64,000 bases of DNA from Candidatus Abyssobacteria bacterium SURF_5 (GTDB lineage: Bacteria; Abyssobacteria; SURF-5), in contig QZKU01000004.1 of the NCBI GenBank assembly GCA_003598085.1, positions 1 through 64,000 of the forward strand. Direction: 5' to 3'. Each line of letters starts with the position of its first letter. The first letter of the stretch is position 1. Positions 43,403 through 52,322 of this stretch are shown here, piece after piece. The notes under the pieces were generated by a model, which had not been told where the DNA came from, ran no database searches, and saw only the letters and a program-made list of their open reading frames with translations. A program made the position numbers and the translations under genes.

Positions 43403-45085
43403 ATGGAAGATAAGAAGACCAGCAGTCATATTTATACCGGTTCCGACCCGCTCAGTCGATTCCGAAGGGCGCTGCTCTACACGGTAGGCTTCACCAAGGA
43501 GCAGATGGACAAGCCGCTCATCGCCGTAGCCAACACATGGAATGAGATTCACCCAGGGCACATGCATCTGAGGCGGCTTGCGGAAAAGGTGAAGGAGGGC
43601 GTCCTGATGGCGGGCGGCATGCCGATGGAGTTCAACACCATCAGTCTGTGCGATGGGCTTGCCAACGGCCATGCCGGCATGCGCTACGTTTTGCCCAGCC
43701 GCGAGATAATTGCTGATTCGATCGAGCTCAACATTCACGCGCACGCCTTTGACGCGATGGTGCTGATCGGCTCGTGCGACAAAATCATTCCCGGCCTGTT
43801 GATGGCCGCGGCCCGGATTGATATTCCCGCCATCCTCGTTGCCGGCGGGCCGATGTTCCCCGGTCACTGGCCGCGCTTTGACCTGAATTTCTCGGTTTCC
43901 GCGATGCCGGAGGTGGCCGGACGCTGGGGGCGCGGCGAGTTTTCGGAAGAACAGCTTGAGGAAATGACCCGGTGCATCTATCCGTGCGCGGGTGCGTGCT
44001 GGGGAATGGGCACGGCCAACACAATGGCATGCCTGACAGAAGCGGTTGGATTGTCACTTCCGGGCGACGGGACCGCCCACGCCACTACTGCGAAGAAGGA
44101 CCGCCTGGCGGTTGAGGCGGGCGTCCGCGTCATGGAGCTGTTGAAGGCAGGATTGACACCATCAAAGATTCTCACCGAAGCCGCGTTTGAGAACATGCTG
44201 CGAGTGAACATGGCGATTGGCGGCTCGCTCAATACGGTTCTGCATATCCCGGCAATTGCGCATGAGGCAGGCATTCATATTGACATGGACATGTTCGACG
44301 AGATGTCGCGCCGGACGCCGCACCTGTGCAACATTGAACCGTCCGGCCCGTATTTTCTATCCGATTTGGAGCGAGCGGGTGGAATCCCGGGCGTGATGAA
44401 GCGGCTCGAGGCGAGCCTGCAAAAAGGCGCCGTCACGGTGACCGGCAAAACAGTCGGCGAAAATCTGCAGCATGCGGAAGTCTTTGATGACGAAGTTATT
44501 CGTCCGCTTGACAGGCCGGTTCATCATTATGGCGGCATAGCGGTTCTCAAGGGAACTCTTGCGCCGCGCGGCGCAGTAATCAAACAGGTGGCCGTCTCTG
44601 AATCACTGTGGAAATTTGAGGGACCCGCTCACGTTTTTGATTCCGAGGAGGATGCTACCCAGGCGCTGCTTTCGGGCGGAATCAGCGCGGGAGATGTCAT
44701 CATTATCCGCTACGAGGGCCCTCGCGGCGGCCCCGGCATGCGCGAGATGGCGCATTTCCGCGTGATGCTCGAGCTCAGCGGGCTGGGCGAGAAGGTGTAC
44801 CTGATCACCGACGGCAGATATTCCGGCTACAGCAACGGCCCGTCCATCGGATATCTTTCGCCCGAGGCCGCCGATGGCGGGCCGATCGCGCTTGTGCGGA
44901 CGGGCGACCGTATTTCAATTGACGTTGAGGCGCGCCGCCTCGATGTGCTTGTGAGCGAAGAAGAGATGGCTGAGCGGACAAAACAGTGGAAATCTCCCGC
45001 GCAGCGTGTGAGGAAGGGATATCTGGCCCGGTATGCCGCCTCGGCGCGCTCGGCCGCCGAAGGCGCAATTATTCCTAATCCATGA
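43403..45085 (+). CDS. IlvD/Edd-family dehydratase (dihydroxy-acid or sugar-acid dehydratase)
   Basis: The ATG at 43403 is chosen for AAGGAGG five bases upstream, giving 560 residues. The cluster region shows IGSCDK (Cys125) and GACWGMGTANTM (Cys199), the two conserved cysteines. At the first site it has HPGHMHL, with Gly where 2Fe-2S dehydratases have Cys; E. coli IlvD also has PGH there. SLCDGLANGH (Cys83) is an extra nearby cysteine, as in Edd-like forms. The family dehydrates 2,3-dihydroxy acids to 2-keto acids: valine/isoleucine precursors, 6-phosphogluconate or aldonic acids. Next to a PfkB kinase and a class II aldolase, a sugar-acid role is more likely than amino-acid synthesis, but this is inference. 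Confidence 0.88.
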   Translation: MEDKKTSSHIYTGSDPLSRFRRALLYTVGFTKEQMDKPLIAVANTWNEIHPGHMHLRRLAEKVKEGVLMAGGMPMEFNTISLCDGLANGHAGMRYVLPSREIIADSIELNIHAHAFDAMVLIGSCDKIIPGLLMAAARIDIPAILVAGGPMFPGHWPRFDLNFSVSAMPEVAGRWGRGEFSEEQLEEMTRCIYPCAGACWGMGTANTMACLTEAVGLSLPGDGTAHATTAKKDRLAVEAGVRVMELLKAGLTPSKILTEAAFENMLRVNMAIGGSLNTVLHIPAIAHEAGIHIDMDMFDEMSRRTPHLCNIEPSGPYFLSDLERAGGIPGVMKRLEASLQKGAVTVTGKTVGENLQHAEVFDDEVIRPLDRPVHHYGGIAVLKGTLAPRGAVIKQVAVSESLWKFEGPAHVFDSEEDATQALLSGGISAGDVIIIRYEGPRGGPGMREMAHFRVMLELSGLGEKVYLITDGRYSGYSNGPSIGYLSPEAADGGPIALVRTGDRISIDVEARRLDVLVSEEEMAERTKQWKSPAQRVRKGYLARYAASARSAAEGAIIPNP

Positions 45086-45102
45086 GTCATGGGGGTTAAT
45101 GC

Positions 45103-46002
45103 ATGCCAGTTGATGTTGTCGGAGTAGGGATCGCCTGTTCGGACGTAAATATCACCGTAACATCGATTCCAAAGATCGATGAGAACGTGCTCGTGCTGGA
45201 TTACCGCAAGCATCTTGGCGGCACCGTCTCGACAGCGCTCGCGGCGCTGCAGCGGCTTGGAATGAGAACGAAATACATGGGAATGCTCGGAGATGACGAA
45301 TACGGGCGCTTCACCTTGGAGGGAATGAAAGCCGAAGGCATCGACATGACCTCGGTGCGCCTGATCGAGGACGAACGCTCACCGTTCAGTTTTGTGATGG
45401 TTGACAGCCTTACCGGCCGGCGCTCGATCGCATTCTATCCGGGCTGCGCGTTCACCGTTCCCGCCGACGTCATCGACAGCGCGGCGATTCAATCGGCACG
45501 GTTGCTGCACGTTGATATTGCGAACCCGGCGGTTTTCGCTGCCTGCGAGATCGCAAAGAAAGCCGGCGTACCGGTGTCGCTCGACGCAAATGCGCTTTAC
45601 CCGGGCCTCGAAGAATTGCTCCATATGACGAACATCTTCATCACCGCGCGCGAAATTACCTGCGGCCTGAGCGCAACTGAAGACCCGGTCGAGGCAGGCA
45701 GGTATCTGTTGAATGAATACAAACTTGATCTCGCGGTGGTGACACTCGGGGCGGAGGGAAGCGTCGCGGTTACGCACTCTGAAGTAGCACATGCAAAAGG
45801 CTTCCCGGTCGAGGTGGTCGATACGACCGGCGCCGGAGACGTTTTTCACGGCGCGTATCTGTATGGTCACATCAGCGGCTGGCCGATCAAGCGAACGCTT
45901 CAATTCGCCAACGCCGCCGGCGCAATCATGTGCGCCACCCAAACCGGCTGGACCGGTATTCCGACGCGGGAAGAAGTGGAGAAATTTTTGAAAATTCATT
46001 AA
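45103..46002 (+). CDS. PfkB-family carbohydrate kinase
   Basis: The 299-residue ribokinase-fold enzyme starts with VVGVGIACSDVNITV, has the GGTVSTALAALQRLG signature (PfkB motif 1) and ends with DTTGAGDVFHGAYLYG, where Asp246 is the catalytic base and GAGD forms the anion hole. Substrates of the family include ribose, fructose, 2-keto-3-deoxygluconate and adenosine. It follows the IlvD-like gene by 17 bases and precedes a class II aldolase. A dehydratase, kinase and aldolase series fits phosphorylation of a keto-deoxy sugar acid before cleavage, though the exact substrate is not shown by sequence alone. Confidence 0.9.
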   Translation: MPVDVVGVGIACSDVNITVTSIPKIDENVLVLDYRKHLGGTVSTALAALQRLGMRTKYMGMLGDDEYGRFTLEGMKAEGIDMTSVRLIEDERSPFSFVMVDSLTGRRSIAFYPGCAFTVPADVIDSAAIQSARLLHVDIANPAVFAACEIAKKAGVPVSLDANALYPGLEELLHMTNIFITAREITCGLSATEDPVEAGRYLLNEYKLDLAVVTLGAEGSVAVTHSEVAHAKGFPVEVVDTTGAGDVFHGAYLYGHISGWPIKRTLQFANAAGAIMCATQTGWTGIPTREEVEKFLKIH

Positions 46003-46060
46003 CCATCAAGACGCCAAGAAGAATCGTCTCGCGCAAAGCCGCGACGGCGCAAAGCCCGCG
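46003..46060. repeat. Dispersed repeat remnant (ACCATCAAGACGCCAAGAAG type)
   Basis: Directly after the kinase stop is AACCATCAAGACGCCAAGAA followed by CGCAAAGCCGCGACGGCGCA. The first part matches the arm of the palindrome at 53589-53682 (AACCACCAAGTCACTAAGAC) in degenerate form, and the second part has the CGCAAAG units of this kind of repeat. Confidence 0.55.
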
Positions 46061-46164
46061 ATCAACACGGAGGAAAGAGAAAATATTTCCTGTCAATTGC
46101 TGATCATCATGCAGGATAGGCTTCATTCCAAAATCTAAAATCCAAAATTGCCAAGAGGTGAACG

Positions 46165-47004
46165 ATGGCGCTGAGTTCGATGATTCCGCTTCTGAAGGCG
46201 GCTCAGAAGGAAGGATACGCAGTAGGCCAGTTTAACTTCCATAACATGGATGGTCTCATGGGTATTCTGCAGGCCGCCGGCAACAAGCATTCTCCGCTCA
46301 TTCTCGGTCCGCTCTTTCTTCCGCCGCGGGCGATCATGGCGATGTTGCGGGAACTGGCAAATGAGGCGGCCGTCCCGGTGGCGGTCACACTCGATCATGG
46401 CCGCAGCCTCGATCAATGCCAGCAGTGCATCGATGCCGGCTATACGGATGTGATGTTGGATTCGTCGGCGCTCCCATTTGAGGAAAACGTGCGGGGGACG
46501 CGGGCGGTTGTCGAGGCGGCTCATAAGGCTGGCGTGGGTGTTGAAGGCGAAATAGGACACGTCGGCATGGGCGAGGATTATGGCGATATTTCGGGCGTCA
46601 AGGCAACGCTCACCAAGCCTGAGGAAGCCGCGCGTTATGTCGAGGAGACAGGTGTTGATGCGGTAGCCGTCGCGATCGGTTCCGCGCACGGCCACTACAA
46701 GGGCGAGCCGCACCTCTATTTCGAGCGGCTCTCGGAGATCCGGATGGCGTTAGAAACGCCGCTCGTCCTGCACGGCGGCTCGGGCATCAGCGACTCCGAT
46801 TTTCGAGAATCCATCCGGCGCGGCATCAGCAAAGTGAACATCTACACGCATCTTGCCGATGCGGCGCTCGCGGCGACCCGGGCCCAGCTTGCTGATCCCG
46901 ACCTCAAACATTTTTTCCAGCTCCAGTATGCAACGCAGGATGCCATCCGCTCCGTTGTCGAGCATTACATGGATGTCTTCGGGTCGACCGGAAGGGCATC
47001 ATAG
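46165..47004 (+). CDS. Class II (zinc) ketose-bisphosphate aldolase, KbaY/GatY-like
   Basis: This 279-residue aldolase matches the tagatose-/fructose-bisphosphate aldolase class II family. Asp77-His78 (TLDHG), His175 (GSAHGHYKG) and His203 (LHGGSG) fall at the same spacing (97 and 28) as the zinc ligands of KbaY. GQFNFHNMD and GEIGHVG also fit. The enzyme cleaves or joins a ketose bisphosphate with dihydroxyacetone phosphate. It completes a dehydratase-kinase-aldolase set on the same strand but starts 162 bases after the kinase, across a repeat. Ribosome binding site: AAGAGGTG. Which sugar is used is open. Confidence 0.9.
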   Translation: MALSSMIPLLKAAQKEGYAVGQFNFHNMDGLMGILQAAGNKHSPLILGPLFLPPRAIMAMLRELANEAAVPVAVTLDHGRSLDQCQQCIDAGYTDVMLDSSALPFEENVRGTRAVVEAAHKAGVGVEGEIGHVGMGEDYGDISGVKATLTKPEEAARYVEETGVDAVAVAIGSAHGHYKGEPHLYFERLSEIRMALETPLVLHGGSGISDSDFRESIRRGISKVNIYTHLADAALAATRAQLADPDLKHFFQLQYATQDAIRSVVEHYMDVFGSTGRAS

Positions 47005-47024
47005 CACGGCAACGGAGAAGTCAT

Positions 47025-47231
47025 ATGTATCTCGAAAACTGGATCCGATTGATCGCCGGCTGCTTCATTTTGATCAGCTTGGCGCTCGGCCTGCTGGTGA
47101 GCCGCTACTGGTTCATCTTTACCGCATTTGTCGCGGCGAACCTGGCGCAATCCGCGTTGACCGGCTTTTGTCCGATGGAACTGTTACTCAAAAGACTCGG
47201 TATCAAAGCAAAAGGCCGGCTTGACTCTTAG
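47025..47231 (+). CDS. DUF2892-type small inner membrane protein
   Basis: The 68-residue protein has two transmembrane helices (about 9-27 and 29-46) and the family's typical GFCPMELLLKRLG segment after the second helix. DUF2892 domains occur alone or fused to rhodanese (YgaP). The cysteine in the FCPM motif is conserved. Function is not known. It follows the aldolase by 20 bases with GGAGAAG as ribosome binding site. Confidence 0.85.
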   Translation: MYLENWIRLIAGCFILISLALGLLVSRYWFIFTAFVAANLAQSALTGFCPMELLLKRLGIKAKGRLDS

Positions 47232-47242
47232 GTGAGCCGGCC
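47214..47242 (+). terminator. Hairpin at the end of the aldolase/DUF2892 transcript
   Basis: GGCCGGCT (47214-47221) and AGCCGGCC (47235-47242) form an 8-bp stem around the stop codon. There is no T-run, so it may stabilise the 3' end more than terminate. Confidence 0.35.
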
Positions 47243-47279
47243 CCGCCCTTGCCAGTGATAAATGATTCCTCCGCATCCA

Positions 47280-47954
47280 TCACGGAGCGATGCTGAATTC
47301 GACTTCATGATCTGAGAAGTACAGGACTCCGTTTCCGCCCCTTGTAAATTCCACGTCAACCCCGTAAGAGCGCCCCGGTTCAAGAATACTGCTGGGGACT
47401 ATGTAATAGGTGGAACCGGGCGGCAAATAACCACTCTCAAAGTCACAGCCGCCATTATCCGATTCGACACTGACGTAGATGGCGTCGACCCCGGGCGGAG
47501 GACTGTTCCAGGTGACGACCAACGATGGCTCAGGCAATACCTGGCCGTCCGTGGGGCTCGTGATGGTGGGAACCGCAGGCATCAGGCTGTAATCGACTAC
47601 AAAAGGATGATTAACGGTTAGTGCGCCCAACTTGATCGTGAGCTGATATGACCCGTTCGGGATGAGCTTGGTGAAGGCTGTCCATTCCTCGCCGCGGTCA
47701 AACTCAATTTCGTCGAATCCCGCGGTATTCTGCAAAATGGTCACCGGCGCCCCCAGCTTCGGATGCGTGAGCAAGAGGCTGGTGATGCCTTCTCCCTCTA
47801 CACTTATGTTGATCCCGCCGTCATAAACCACCGAAACGCCCGACCGTTCCTTGTAAATCTCAACCCCCTCGCCGTAGAGCTGTGCAAAAACATTTGTTGC
47901 CGAAGACAATACCAACAGCATCATTCCCACTGCAACTGATAACCGCGTGCCCAT
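47280..47954 (-). CDS. Secreted protein with fibronectin/Ig-like C-terminal domain (224 aa)
   Basis: The ATG at 47954 follows AAGGAGG by 7 bases; an in-frame start 39 bases upstream would spoil the signal peptide. That signal spans about 1-24 (MLLVLSSATNVFA). The mature part begins with a beta-rich stretch (VSVVYDGGINISVEGEGI) and ends in an FN3-like domain (PAVPTITSPTDGQVLPEPSL, then SYGVDVEFTRGG). No enzyme motif is seen. It is a single gene with its own promoter and a leader of about 130 bases. I do not recognise the family. Confidence 0.7.
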   Translation of the reverse strand: MGTRLSVAVGMMLLVLSSATNVFAQLYGEGVEIYKERSGVSVVYDGGINISVEGEGITSLLLTHPKLGAPVTILQNTAGFDEIEFDRGEEWTAFTKLIPNGSYQLTIKLGALTVNHPFVVDYSLMPAVPTITSPTDGQVLPEPSLVVTWNSPPPGVDAIYVSVESDNGGCDFESGYLPPGSTYYIVPSSILEPGRSYGVDVEFTRGGNGVLYFSDHEVEFSIAP

Positions 47955-48092
47955 TCTCAATCCTCCTTCAGTTTGTGCCGAACTCCTTGTCAAACCGCCA
48001 TTCGGGATGCCTCCAGAACAATGGCAGTCATCGCCATTTTTCTGGAATTGACCACGTTCTTTTGAAAATCATTCAATTGCCTTGCGCGATGG

Positions 48093-48121
48093 ACTATATC
48101 ATCAGCAAGTTAATTTGTCAA
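48093..48121 (-). promoter_or_regulatory. Sigma-70-type promoter for the secreted protein at 47280-47954
   Basis: On the minus strand TTGACA (48121-48116) and TATAGT (48098-48093) are 17 bases apart, close to consensus. The start codon is about 140 bases away. Confidence 0.75.
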
Positions 48122-48156
48122 TTTGCAAGAAGAACTCGAAGACTGTATGAAATGAA

Positions 48157-48177
48157 GGCGCCGGAAGAGCCGGCGCC
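48157..48177 (-). terminator. Hairpin, possible terminator of the OYE-like gene
   Basis: GGCGCCGG-AAGAG-CCGGCGCC forms a perfect 8-bp stem. Read leftward it is followed by TTCATTTCAT, a weak T-rich tail. It lies 210 bases after the stop of the gene at 48386. Confidence 0.4.
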
Positions 48178-48385
48178 CTGCGGGTGGAGTTGAAGGAGTC
48201 AGACCGTGTGGAGGTCGGTCTGTCGTGATCCGTCTTTCGCGCGTGAAACTCAAAAGAAATTAACACTCGCGAGATCAGTTTATCACACAAAACGTTCTTC
48301 GACAATATACTGAAAGAGGGAAATTCACAGATATCTTTAACAAAAGAGGCGGCGGAAACGGGGAAAGGGGATTGTTCTGAAGAAG

Positions 48386-49510
48386 TTATCCTCTTTCCGC
48401 TGTCGCTGAAGCCGGCTTCTTCTTAAAACACTGCAAACCTCTTGAGGCGGTGAGGGCAAGGCAGCGGTTGCAGGAGACGCACTGAGCGGGGGCGCGGTCG
48501 CCCTCGAGCCAGCGCTTGACCAGGTGGGGCTCGCAAATCAGCGGCCGGCAAAGCGAGACCATAGCTGCTTTACCTTCGGCCACAATCGATTCAGCCGTTT
48601 CGACAGACCTGATTCCACCGACGGTGATGACGGGAACAGAAAGAGCGCCGGCGAACTGTTGCGCATACTGGAGAAAGTATGCTTCCGGCCGTTTCCGCGG
48701 TATCCCCTTTTGGATCGATTTTCCTTCTTCGAGAGTGGTATCCCAGATGCCGCCGCTGATCTCGATTGCATCCATTCCCATTTCGGACAATCTGCGCGCC
48801 ACCCACATCGATTCATCGAGTTCGAGACCATCCTCGACAAAGTCCCTGCAATTAAGCTTGATAAGAACAGGATAGCCGGCGCCGACCGAGCGCCGTATCT
48901 CCTCGTAAGTCTCAAAGAGGATTCGTGCCCTCGCCGGTAAATCGCCACCGTACCCGTCGGTTCGCCTGTTTGAATTCCGGGCGAGAAACTGGTTGAGAAG
49001 GTATCCATGCGCGCAATGAATTTGGACCGCGTCAAAACCGGCCTTCTTCGCGCGAGCGGCCGCCGCGCCAAAATCGAGCACAAGCCTCTGTATTTCCGGT
49101 TGGGTCAGCTCGCGAGGAGTCGCGCCGAACTTTTTCGTCGGCACTGCCGAGGGACCCACCGGCGGGCCTTCGATCAACTCGGGAAAAGCTTGGCGCCCGC
49201 AATGCACGATTTGAGCGCAAACCAGCCCTCCGCTTTCATGGACCGCCTGTGTCAGCCGCGCAAAGCCTGCGATGTGTTCATCCGACCAGATGCCGAGCAT
49301 TCCGGGACCGCCTATGCCATTGGGTTGGACGGCGGCATAGCCGACGACAATAAGGCCCAGGCTCCCCGCGCCGAGTTCTCCGTACAGCCGCGCCAGTTCA
49401 TCCGTCGCCATTCCCTTAGCCGTGGCCAATCCTTCGTAAGTGGCTGAACGAATGAACCGGTTCGGCAACCGCAACTGGTTGATGTCGATCGGTTGAAGCA
49501 CGTTGTACAT
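48386..49510 (-). CDS. Old yellow enzyme-type NADH:flavin oxidoreductase, short form
   Basis: This 374-residue protein has the OYE barrel: LRLPNRFIRSATYEGLA, AQIVHCGRQAF, HCAHGYLLNQFLARNSN and MVSLCRPLICEP. At the C-terminus are the cysteines CVSCNRCL and GLQCFKK, resembling the 4Fe-4S site of the long enoate reductases. The C-terminal FAD/NAD domains of those enzymes are absent. It may need a separate reductase for electrons, possibly the electron-transfer flavoprotein encoded just upstream, though a strong terminator lies between. The tyrosine/histidine pair of typical OYE substrate binding could not be fixed. Confidence 0.87.
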   Translation of the reverse strand: MYNVLQPIDINQLRLPNRFIRSATYEGLATAKGMATDELARLYGELGAGSLGLIVVGYAAVQPNGIGGPGMLGIWSDEHIAGFARLTQAVHESGGLVCAQIVHCGRQAFPELIEGPPVGPSAVPTKKFGATPRELTQPEIQRLVLDFGAAAARAKKAGFDAVQIHCAHGYLLNQFLARNSNRRTDGYGGDLPARARILFETYEEIRRSVGAGYPVLIKLNCRDFVEDGLELDESMWVARRLSEMGMDAIEISGGIWDTTLEEGKSIQKGIPRKRPEAYFLQYAQQFAGALSVPVITVGGIRSVETAESIVAEGKAAMVSLCRPLICEPHLVKRWLEGDRAPAQCVSCNRCLALTASRGLQCFKKKPASATAERG

Positions 49511-49530
49511 TGACTTTCTCCTTGGACAGA

Positions 49531-49565
49531 AAACGGGGCCGGATCAGAGATGATCCGGCCCCGAA
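49531..49565 (-). terminator. Rho-independent terminator of the etf operon
   Basis: Read leftward, a perfect 13-bp stem (CGGGGCCGGATCA with its complement, 49536-49565) with a 4-base loop is followed by TTTTC. It lies 16 bases after the etfA stop, between etfA and the OYE-like gene. Confidence 0.85.
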
Positions 49566-49580
49566 ACGGCTCTTGGTGTC

Positions 49581-50567
49581 TTACTGCGCGAGCATGCTCT
49601 TGAATTCCCGGGTCATGATCGGGACGACCTTGAACAGGTCGCCGACGATGCCGTAGTTGGCCACCTTGAAAATCGGGGCCTCGGGGTCCTTATTGACGGC
49701 GACGATGACCTTCGAGGTCTTCATGCCGGCAAGGTGCTGGATCGATCCCGAGATACCGCAGGCGATGTACAGCGACGGGTTCACTACTTTTCCCGTCTGG
49801 CCGACCTGGTCATGATGGTCACGCCAGCCGGCATCGACTGCCGCGCGTGAGGCGCCGACCGCCGCCCCAAGAACATTCGCCAGTTCTTCGATGATTTTGA
49901 ACTCGTCCGGGCCTTTCATGCCGCGCCCGCCGGCCACGATCACATTGGCCTCGGTCAGTTCTATTTTTCCGCCCGCGCTCTTAACGACATCGCGCACGAT
50001 TGTCCGGATATCCGAGTCCGAGAGCGCAACCGGCGCCTTCGCCACTTCCGGGCTGGCGCCCGCATCCAGTTCACCGGGCGGGAGCACGTTCGGCCGGATT
50101 GTAGCCATCTGCGGGTTGTCCCTGCAAAAGACTTTGATAACGGCTTTGGCCGAATAGACCGGGCGCGTGAATACCAGCTTTTTCTGGTCGTTGACTTCGA
50201 CGCCGGTGCAGTCGGAAGCCAAACCGACACCCAGCTTCGCCGCGACGGTAGGCGCGAGATCTTTCCCGACCGCCGAATTCCCAAAAAGCAGGACCGACGG
50301 CTGATGCTGTTTGACAAGGTCTACGACCACTTTGGCATACGCATCGGGTGTATATGCCTTCAGCTTCGCGTCGTCGGCGAGGTACACCGTTTTCGCGCCC
50401 ATTCCGGCAAGGTCTTTGGCAAGAGACTCGACACCGGAGCCAAGCAGCACAGCGGCCACGTTCTCGCCCAATTTCGCGCTGATCCCCTTGCCGGCATTAA
50501 GCATTTCATTGACGACTTTTATGATTTTGCCGTCGCGCAATTCAGCAAAAACCCATATTCCGCTCAT
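49581..50567 (-). CDS. etfA: Electron transfer flavoprotein alpha subunit
   Basis: EtfA binds FAD and pairs with EtfB to carry electrons from acyl-CoA dehydrogenases or similar flavoenzymes. The 328-residue protein has the N-terminal Rossmann-like half ([20 protein letters not shown]) and the highly conserved C-terminal FAD domain: [10 protein letters not shown]-like [55 protein letters not shown] and [22 protein letters not shown] (in two adjoining parts). No extra ferredoxin domain is present, so there is no sign of a bifurcating fused form. It follows etfB by 45 bases and ends at a strong terminator. Confidence 0.96.
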   Translation of the reverse strand: MSGIWVFAELRDGKIIKVVNEMLNAGKGISAKLGENVAAVLLGSGVESLAKDLAGMGAKTVYLADDAKLKAYTPDAYAKVVVDLVKQHQPSVLLFGNSAVGKDLAPTVAAKLGVGLASDCTGVEVNDQKKLVFTRPVYSAKAVIKVFCRDNPQMATIRPNVLPPGELDAGASPEVAKAPVALSDSDIRTIVRDVVKSAGGKIELTEANVIVAGGRGMKGPDEFKIIEELANVLGAAVGASRAAVDAGWRDHHDQVGQTGKVVNPSLYIACGISGSIQHLAGMKTSKVIVAVNKDPEAPIFKVANYGIVGDLFKVVPIMTREFKSMLAQ

Positions 50568-50612
50568 CTTTTCTTCTCCTTACGATCAGTATAAAAACCC
50601 GGCGGTTCATGT

Positions 50613-51398
50613 TCAGATTACTTTTGCCTCATTCCTGAGAAGCTTCACGACTTCTTTCGCCGCATCCTCGGGCTCTCCCGGGACAATGCGGCCGGCCGGC
50701 CTGTCCGGAGGCATCGACATGCTCACTACCTCAAGTTTCGCCCCCGCTTTTCCGACTTCGCCCGCGGAGGCATCGATATCGGCCGGTTTCTGCGCCGCAA
50801 GCGGTTTCTTCTTCGCCTGCATGATTCCCTTGAGCGAGGCGTAGCGCGGTTCGTTCAGCCCTTTTTGGCAGGTGATAACCGCCGGCAGAGGGACCTCGAC
50901 GACTTCCGATCCGCCTTCGATCTCGCGATGTGCAACCGCTTTGCCGTCCTGCAGCTCGAGCTTGGTCACCACCGCAACGTGCGGAACACCCAACAGCTCG
51001 GCCACCCGGACGCCCACCTGATGATTATCATAATCTATGCCCTGCTTGCCGCACAGAAGCAGGTCGCATTCCATCTTTTTGACCGCCTTGGCCAGAGCGA
51101 CCGCGGTCGCGTGCGCATCGCCGCCGAGAAAAGCGGGATCGTTCAGGTGGACCGCCTTGTCGGCGCCCATTGCCAGTCCGGTCCGCAGCGCTTCGGCCGC
51201 CTTGTCCCATCCGAGTGAAATAAGAGTCACTTCGCCGCCTTTTGCCTCTTTGATCCGTAGGGCTTCTTCAATGGCGAACTCGTCGTATGGATTGATAACG
51301 TACGTAACACCATCCGTGCTGATAGCCGTTTCACCAGGTTTCACTTGGACTTTTGTTTCCGTGTCCGGAACCTGTTTCACCAAGACAACGATTTTCAT
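50613..51398 (-). CDS. etfB: Electron transfer flavoprotein beta subunit
   Basis: The ATG at 51398 is chosen because AAAGGAGG ends just before the in-frame ATG at 51404. The 261-residue protein starts MKIVVLVKQVPDTETKVQV and shows NPYDEFAIEEALRIKE, DLLLCGKQGIDYDNHQVG and the C-terminal lysine-rich region with RPAGRIVPGEPEDAAKEVV. EtfB binds AMP, or an additional FAD in bifurcating types; sequence alone does not decide. It sits between an enoyl-CoA hydratase and etfA, so the operon serves beta-oxidation-like metabolism. No acyl-CoA dehydrogenase is in the window. Confidence 0.96.
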   Translation of the reverse strand: MKIVVLVKQVPDTETKVQVKPGETAISTDGVTYVINPYDEFAIEEALRIKEAKGGEVTLISLGWDKAAEALRTGLAMGADKAVHLNDPAFLGGDAHATAVALAKAVKKMECDLLLCGKQGIDYDNHQVGVRVAELLGVPHVAVVTKLELQDGKAVAHREIEGGSEVVEVPLPAVITCQKGLNEPRYASLKGIMQAKKKPLAAQKPADIDASAGEVGKAGAKLEVVSMSMPPDRPAGRIVPGEPEDAAKEVVKLLRNEAKVI

Positions 51399-51442
51399 GA
51401 GCATCCTCCTTTATGCTTTACTGCACGCGGAAAGCCTGGTTT

Positions 51443-52225
51443 TCACCTATCCAGAAAATTTGCCTTGCGCTTCTCCAGGAAAGCGCGGAGACCTTCCTTC
51501 TTATCAGCGGTCTCGCAGATTTCACCAAAAATATTTGCCTCGAGCGCCAGCCCGTCCGCCAGAGGCACGTCCAGCCCGCCGCCAATCGCCCGAAGAGCCG
51601 CCCCAATTGCGGGCATGCTTTTCGAGGCGATTTTTTCCGCCAGTTTCCGCACACTCTCCTCGAGTTCCGCGGCCGGCGCCACTGCATTCACGAGTCCCAA
51701 CCGCAACGCTTCCTCGGCCGATATCATGTCGCCGGTAAGAATCAACTCGGTTGCTCTGCTCGGACCAATGATTCGCGCGAGCCGCTGCGTGCCGCCAAAC
51801 CCTGGAATGATTCCCAGATTGATTTCCGGCTGTCCGAACTTGGCGACATCGGCCGCAATGCGAATATGACACGCCATCGCCAGCTCACAGCCGCCGCCAA
51901 GCGCCATCCCGTTCACCGCGCAGATCACCGGCTTCGCAAGCTGTTCGATCTTGTCCAATACCCGCTGCCCGTTAACGGCGAGCGCCTCGCCCTCGGCGGC
52001 ATTTTGAATCTTATCCAATTGATTGATATCGGCGCCGGCTATAAAAAAACGACCCTGCCCGGTGATGATCACAACTTTTACCGACGGATCGTTCGCGATC
52101 GAGTCGATTGCATTACTGATATCGGAAAGGACGGGACCACTAAGCGCGTTCGCGGGCGGGTGATCAACAGTGAGCTTCGCTATCTTGTTCTCGACGTTCA
52201 GGTGGACAAATTTCAATTCGTTCAC
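51443..52225 (-). CDS. Enoyl-CoA hydratase
   Basis: This 260-residue crotonase has both catalytic glutamates of true hydratases: Glu in GGGCELAMACHIRIA and Glu in KFGQPEINLG, followed by IIPGFGGTQRLARIIG. The oxyanion loop is FFIAGADINQLDKI. It should hydrate trans-2-enoyl-CoA to 3-hydroxyacyl-CoA in the cytoplasm. It opens the ech-etfB-etfA operon (38 bases to etfB). The likely promoter lies 440 bases upstream at 52641-52669. Confidence 0.93.
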   Translation of the reverse strand: MNELKFVHLNVENKIAKLTVDHPPANALSGPVLSDISNAIDSIANDPSVKVVIITGQGRFFIAGADINQLDKIQNAAEGEALAVNGQRVLDKIEQLAKPVICAVNGMALGGGCELAMACHIRIAADVAKFGQPEINLGIIPGFGGTQRLARIIGPSRATELILTGDMISAEEALRLGLVNAVAPAAELEESVRKLAEKIASKSMPAIGAALRAIGGGLDVPLADGLALEANIFGEICETADKKEGLRAFLEKRKANFLDR

Positions 52226-52322
52226 GACGCCTCCGCTCTTCTTTGAGTTCTCCAGTCGGTTCTAATAGAACCTTGGCCTCTGCCGATGCCGGCGTGTCCG
52301 CGACATGACTCGAAAAACACCT

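Larger units (their letters stand above)
47955..48385. other. Intergenic region with promoter and hairpin
   Basis: No gene is seen. The region holds a leftward promoter (48093-48121) and a GC-rich hairpin (48157-48177). Confidence 0.5.
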
